From the NCBI GenBank assembly GCA_023391835.1, contig JAEWAE010000030.1, positions 1 through 7,687 on the forward strand: a stretch of DNA of 7,687 bases, written 5' to 3'. Both the position numbers and the translations under genes were made by a program. The notes beneath the pieces are model-generated. The model was given only the letters and a program-made list of their open reading frames with translations. It was not told the DNA's origin and made no database searches. This stretch comes from Bacillota bacterium. GTDB taxonomy: Bacteria; Bacillota; Clostridia; Oscillospirales; Ethanoligenentaceae. This document shows, piece after piece, positions 4,605-7,687 of the stretch; position 1 is the stretch's first letter, and each line of letters opens with the position of its first letter.

Positions 4605-6700
4605 CGCTGAGCGGGTTCCCGCAGCATGGCCCGGCAGCCCATGCAGGTGGCCCAGAAATATAGGCCGTAGATGAGAACGATGACACCGGCCGCCGCTAGG
4701 ATATACTGCATCAGACCGCTGCGCCCGATGATGGAAACGAAATCCGCTACGACTTTCAGCCCGAATATGCTGTGCACTGCGGCAAGCCCCAGCGGCAGCA
4801 GGAAATACACGCCCACCTGGCTGTCCATCGCGTGCACGATCATTTTGGGCTCTGCACCCAGCTTTTTGAGCAGGCCATAGCGCTCTACGTTGTCGCTCGC
4901 TTCCGACAGCTGCTGCAGTGCCAACAGCGCGGCCGCCGCTATGAGCAGCACCAGCCCCAGATAGAGCGTCACATAGGTGGCGGTGGCCGACAGACCCGAA
5001 GCCTCGCCATATACTCCGGCGCGGGTCTGCACGGCATACTGATATTGCCCGTCCGGGTAACGGGCCGCACCGGCGTCCCGTCCATCACCGTCGGCAAGCT
5101 TCACCTGATCGTTTTTCATGGCCACATCGGCCGCTTTGGTGTCGGTGCCGCTGCGGTACTGGATATTCAGTGACGTCTCCATGCGGTCGAGGCCGGTCGC
5201 CGCACTGTCGGGCACCACGATGAGGGCGGACGGAACGGAACCGTCGGTGCGCAGACAGTTGGAGCGGGTGGTTTGGCTCGCGGCGCGTAGGGCCTGGCCA
5301 TTCAAGGTGATCATCCCCTTGTGACGCAGGAAGTAATTGTCCGTCACGGCGGTGCTGTCCGACCCCAACAGCAGGAAATGCCCCGCCTCCAATCGCACCG
5401 CCGGCTTGCCGGCCAGTTCCAGCGCCCGGTTGTAATCGGCAAGCGGCACGGCTTCCAGCGTGTCCTGCCCGATAGACGGGTCCTTGAGGGCCATCTCATA
5501 ATACCGCTTTTCATATTTGGTCTGGGTGGTGAGCGGCGCATGAGGCAGTATGAGACTGCCGTAGGCGACATCGGTGCTATAATAGGTGATCTGCCCGTAG
5601 CTTGCCGCATAGGTGTCGAGCGGGAAACCTTGCCCCCGCAGTGTCGAGGCAATGTCCATCGGGAACTTTGAGCCGTCGGAGCGTGCTCCGTGCAGATTAT
5701 CCGGGTCGTTGACCGTCAGTGTGGCGCTGTAAGCCGAGCGTTCCCGAGCCTGGGCGCTCAGGGCGTTGCCCGTGCCCACACCGGCCGACAGGGTGCCGAT
5801 GGCGACAAAGAGCATCAGGCAGATGACGCTGAGCGACACGAACGCGGTGTTGATTTTGCTGTTGACCTGACGCAGCACAAACATATGAAGCCCACGGAAG
5901 TAAAACCGGCGGTTTTTCTGCAGCAACCGCAGCAGGAAACCCGAAAGTGAAAAGAAAAACAGTACCGTGCCCGCGATACCAAGCAGAATGGCAATGCCAA
6001 TCCGCTCGCCGAGGAAACCTTCCCGTACGGCGAGCACATAGGCGGCGACGAGGGTACCCGCCGCCAGCAGGAAGGAAACCGCCGTCACGGCCGGGCTGCG
6101 GAATTTCGGCGATTCATTCTGCCTGGCCCCGGTGAGCAGCCGGATCAACCGGATGCGCGAGACGGTGAAAAAGTTGAGCACCATCACCACCAGAAAGATC
6201 AGGCCGAAATCCACTACTGTGCGCCACAGAGCGGAGGCGGAAAATGTGAAGCGGAAGTGCACGATCCGCACGTCGAAAAGTTTCGCCGTAATCAGCCCCA
6301 TGCCCTGGGAGGCAAAAACGCCGGTCAGCAGCCCGGCCCCCAACGCAAAAATCCCGATGAGCAGTGTTTCCGCCAGCAGGATGCAGGCGATGGCGCCCTT
6401 GCTCATGCCCAGGGTCATATAGAGCCCCAACTCTTTTTTGCGCCGGCGCACCAGAAAGTTATTGGCATAGACGACCAGAAAACCCAGCACCACCGCCACA
6501 AAGGTGGAAAAATACCCGATCATTTGCGTCAGGCGTTCAAAAACCGGGTGGGTCGATTTATCCAGTGCGAGCATGCTCTGCTGACTGCCGATGGAATTGA
6601 ACATGTAAAACAGACATACACCGCACAGCAGCGTCAAAAAATACACCAGATAATCCCGCACGCTGCGCCGGACATTCCGGGTGACCAGTTTATAAAACAT
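4601..6700 (-). CDS. BceB-like ABC transporter permease (FtsX-type) with large extracytoplasmic domain
   Basis: This is a 699-residue membrane protein with about ten predicted helices (roughly 17-37, 58-80, 104-128, 158-181, 203-225, 234-258, 284-308, 572-597, 628-650, 664-688). Helices 7 and 8 enclose an extracytoplasmic domain of about 262 residues (309-570). This is the BceB arrangement, in which that domain senses or captures peptide antibiotics or their lipid II-cycle complexes. FtsX-type coupling segments are visible at RRRKKELGLYMTLGMSK (85-101) and ERYGLLKKLGAEPK (606-619). The ATG at 6700 is chosen because the protein then begins MFYKLVTRNVRRS, typical of the family, with GGGAGG about eleven bases upstream. 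A longer open frame runs on into the ATPase gene but is not used. The start overlaps the ATPase stop by 11 bases. Its specificity cannot be predicted from sequence alone. Confidence 0.93.
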   Translation of the reverse strand: MFYKLVTRNVRRSVRDYLVYFLTLLCGVCLFYMFNSIGSQQSMLALDKSTHPVFERLTQMIGYFSTFVAVVLGFLVVYANNFLVRRRKKELGLYMTLGMSKGAIACILLAETLLIGIFALGAGLLTGVFASQGMGLITAKLFDVRIVHFRFTFSASALWRTVVDFGLIFLVVMVLNFFTVSRIRLIRLLTGARQNESPKFRSPAVTAVSFLLAAGTLVAAYVLAVREGFLGERIGIAILLGIAGTVLFFFSLSGFLLRLLQKNRRFYFRGLHMFVLRQVNSKINTAFVSLSVICLMLFVAIGTLSAGVGTGNALSAQARERSAYSATLTVNDPDNLHGARSDGSKFPMDIASTLRGQGFPLDTYAASYGQITYYSTDVAYGSLILPHAPLTTQTKYEKRYYEMALKDPSIGQDTLEAVPLADYNRALELAGKPAVRLEAGHFLLLGSDSTAVTDNYFLRHKGMITLNGQALRAASQTTRSNCLRTDGSVPSALIVVPDSAATGLDRMETSLNIQYRSGTDTKAADVAMKNDQVKLADGDGRDAGAARYPDGQYQYAVQTRAGVYGEASGLSATATYVTLYLGLVLLIAAAALLALQQLSEASDNVERYGLLKKLGAEPKMIVHAMDSQVGVYFLLPLGLAAVHSIFGLKVVADFVSIIGRSGLMQYILAAAGVIVLIYGLYFWATCMGCRAMLREPAQR

Positions 6701-7457
6701 CGGAATTGTCGCCTCCCAGCAGCGTGACCACTTCGATGATGCGGTTGAAAAAGGTCCGCCGGTCGTTGTCGCCGCGCACCAGCTCGTGGAAGATACGCCC
6801 GTCCTTGATGAAAAGGATGCGGTGGCAGTAACTCGCCGCGAACGCATCGTGGGTGACCATCAGAATGGTGGCCTGCATGTTCCGGTGCAGCGTCTCGAAA
6901 ATTTCCAGCAGCATGCGGGCTGACTGGGAATCCAGCGCCCCGGTGGGCTCGTCGGCCAGCACGAGGGCGGGGGAAGTCACCACCGCCCGGGCTGAAGCGA
7001 CCCGCTGCTTCTGCCCGCCCGAAAGCTGATAGGGGTATTTGCCGAGAATATCGGCAATATTCAGCCCCTTCGCCACCTCGTCGACCCGACGGCTCAGCTC
7101 CTTGACCGGGGTCTTGCGGATGCTCAGCGACAGCGCAATATTCTCATAGGCTGTCAGCGTGTCGAGCAGGTTGAAGTCCTGAAAGATAAAACCCAGCTCG
7201 TCGCGGCGGAAACGGGCAAGTTCCCGGCTCTTGAGCCCGGTGATATCCTGCCCCCGCACACGGATGCTGCCCGCCGTGGCCCGGTCGATGGTGGAGACAC
7301 AATTGAGCAGCGTGGTCTTGCCGCTGCCCGACGCCCCCATGATGCCGATGAATTCTCCCTGCCCAACCTGAAAACTGATGCCCTGCAGCGCACGGGTGAC
7401 ATTTCCCCGGCTGCCGTAGTACTTTTCGAGATTTTCCACCTCGAGTATTGTGTCCAT
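6690..7457 (-). CDS. BceA-like ABC transporter ATP-binding protein
   Basis: This is a 255-residue cytoplasmic ATPase of the MacB/LolD/BceA group that powers the adjacent permease. All catalytic motifs are intact: Walker A GASGSGKTT (41-49), Q-loop Q93 in FIFQDFNLLDT, signature LSGGQKQR (145-152), Walker B LVLADEP (165-171) with catalytic E170, D-loop ALDS, and H-loop H203 in VTHD. A tail of about 25 residues after DGRIF carries a hydrophobic patch (IIEVVTLL), as seen in other BceA-type proteins. The ATG at 7457 has a perfect AGGAGG (complement of 7468-7473) ten bases upstream, slightly long spacing. The gene is first in the transporter operon and overlaps the permease gene by 11 bases. Upstream lies the candidate response-regulator site, suggesting induction by the two-component system encoded next door. 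Confidence 0.95.
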   Translation of the reverse strand: MDTILEVENLEKYYGSRGNVTRALQGISFQVGQGEFIGIMGASGSGKTTLLNCVSTIDRATAGSIRVRGQDITGLKSRELARFRRDELGFIFQDFNLLDTLTAYENIALSLSIRKTPVKELSRRVDEVAKGLNIADILGKYPYQLSGGQKQRVASARAVVTSPALVLADEPTGALDSQSARMLLEIFETLHRNMQATILMVTHDAFAASYCHRILFIKDGRIFHELVRGDNDRRTFFNRIIEVVTLLGGDNSDVL

Positions 7458-7501
7458 AAACGGACCGCCTCCTGCCTTTTCTGATCTCAGGGTACGCTTC
7501 T

Positions 7502-7507
7502 ATCCTA
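7502..7507 (-). promoter_or_regulatory. Candidate -10 element of the transporter operon
   Basis: TAGGAT on the minus strand (complement of 7502-7507) matches the -10 consensus at four of six positions and would start transcription near 7495, about 37 bases before the ATG. No good -35 lies 16-18 bp upstream, as is common at activator-dependent promoters. The spacer contains the dyad CGCG-CTG-CGCG (7511-7521). An alternative is GTGACA with TAAGAA 17 bp downstream, which overlaps the operator and has a poor -10. Confidence 0.35.
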
Positions 7508-7543
7508 CCACGCGCTGCGCGGGCAAACCATCGAATGAACCTG

Positions 7544-7565
7544 GCCATTCTTACGCCATTCTTAC
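7544..7565. repeat. Tandem 11-bp direct repeat in the transporter promoter
   Basis: GCCATTCTTAC occurs twice back to back (7544-7554 and 7555-7565) with no mismatch. Eleven bases is close to one DNA turn, the spacing at which OmpR/PhoB-family regulators often bind head-to-tail. The repeat would lie at about -49 to -70 relative to the predicted start, a normal place for an activator. Its right end overlaps the inverted-repeat site at 7562-7575. Confidence 0.6.
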
Positions 7566-7575
7566 AATGTTGTCA
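7562..7575. promoter_or_regulatory. Candidate BceR-type binding site upstream of the transporter genes
   Basis: TTACA (7562-7566), four bases, then TGTCA (7571-7575) reads on the minus strand as TGACA-N4-TGTAA. This fits the TNACA-N4-TGTAA pattern known for BceR-type regulators without a mismatch. It lies 104 bp upstream of the ATPase start and on the correct side of the transporter operon. The encoded response regulator is the obvious candidate to bind it. Confidence 0.65.
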
Positions 7576-7665
7576 CACGGCGCCGCCGCAGAAGACTGTG
7601 CCCGTATGCGCGGGCCCAGAAACTGCAAAACGGTGCACCCCGGGTCTTTCTGGATTCTCTAAAGC

Positions 7666-7679
7666 GGGGGGGGGGGGGG
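7666..7679. repeat. Run of 14 G near the right edge
   Basis: Fourteen consecutive G residues (7666-7679) are followed by CCCACCGC to the window end. The stretch 7576-7687 contains no gene I can support. Its only other structure is a weak five-base hairpin, GCCCG with CGGGC (7600-7615), lacking a T-tract. A homopolymer this long could be a slippage-prone tract or a sequencing or assembly artefact at a contig end. Confidence 0.6.
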
Positions 7680-7687
7680 CCCACCGC

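Noticed and set aside
4601..4610. Perfect palindrome TCAGCGCTGA at the permease stop codon
   Set aside because: It is a short self-complementary sequence with no loop and no T-tract, so it is unlikely to be a terminator. A 10-bp palindrome can occur by chance in a window of this size.
6701..6847. Upstream extension of the permease reading frame into the ATPase gene
   Set aside because: The extra 49 codons encode low-complexity Ser/Thr/Arg-rich sequence in another frame of the ATPase. The ATG at 6700 gives the normal permease start and has a GGGAGG site upstream.
7450..7662. Plus-strand 70-codon open frame over the transporter promoter
   Set aside because: It begins inside the ATPase gene on the opposite strand, crosses the candidate operator and promoter, and lacks a ribosome binding site.
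1..7687. CRISPR array, tRNA, rRNA, insertion sequence or attachment site
   Set aside because: I looked for spaced repeats, cloverleaf-like sequences, transposase motifs and paired terminal repeats and found none. The only perfect tandem repeat I saw is the 11-bp pair at 7544-7565.

Overview
The window looks like chromosomal DNA from a GC-rich Firmicute, most likely a gut-type clostridium (Oscillospiraceae-like). This is an inference from three things: strong AGGAGG-type ribosome binding sites, sigma-A-type promoters and T-tract hairpin terminators, and a BceRS-BceAB-type module, which is characteristic of Firmicutes. No marker gene fixes the taxonomy.

Layout. The left edge holds the first codons of an unidentified minus-strand gene (1-49). 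A divergent intergenic region (50-247) follows, with two opposing terminator-like hairpins and a well-formed plus-strand promoter. Next is a compact plus-strand operon of three genes: a ROK-family transcriptional regulator (248-1420), a TauE/SafE-type anion exporter starting at TTG (1448-2290), and a small DUF1634-type membrane protein whose ATG overlaps the exporter's stop codon (2290-2649). A bidirectional terminator (about 2666-2722) separates this operon from everything to its right, which is on the minus strand.

The minus-strand block, in transcription order, is an ABC ATPase (7457-6690), a 699-residue FtsX-type permease with a large extracytoplasmic domain (6700-4601), a short gap with its own promoter, an OmpR-family response regulator (4458-3790), and a short two-helix sensor kinase without an extracellular domain (3793-2756). 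This is the full set of parts of a Bce-type peptide-antibiotic sensing and detoxification module. In that family the transporter acts as both resistance pump and sensor, signals through the intramembrane kinase to the regulator, and the regulator induces the transporter genes. The promoter region of the transporter genes carries a perfect match to the BceR-type pattern TNACA-N4-TGTAA, overlapping a tandem 11-bp direct repeat. I saw no such site in front of the regulator-kinase pair. That suggests an inducible transporter and a separately expressed two-component system.

The left operon is less familiar. The ROK protein keeps the helix-turn-helix and the zinc-binding motif but has lost the catalytic Asp and the sugar-contacting Glu, so it is probably a repressor with altered ligand specificity. 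Its linkage to a TauE/SafE exporter suggests control by a sugar-like or sulfonated compound, but this is inference. The right edge contains no gene and ends near a run of 14 G, which may be a sequencing or assembly artefact.
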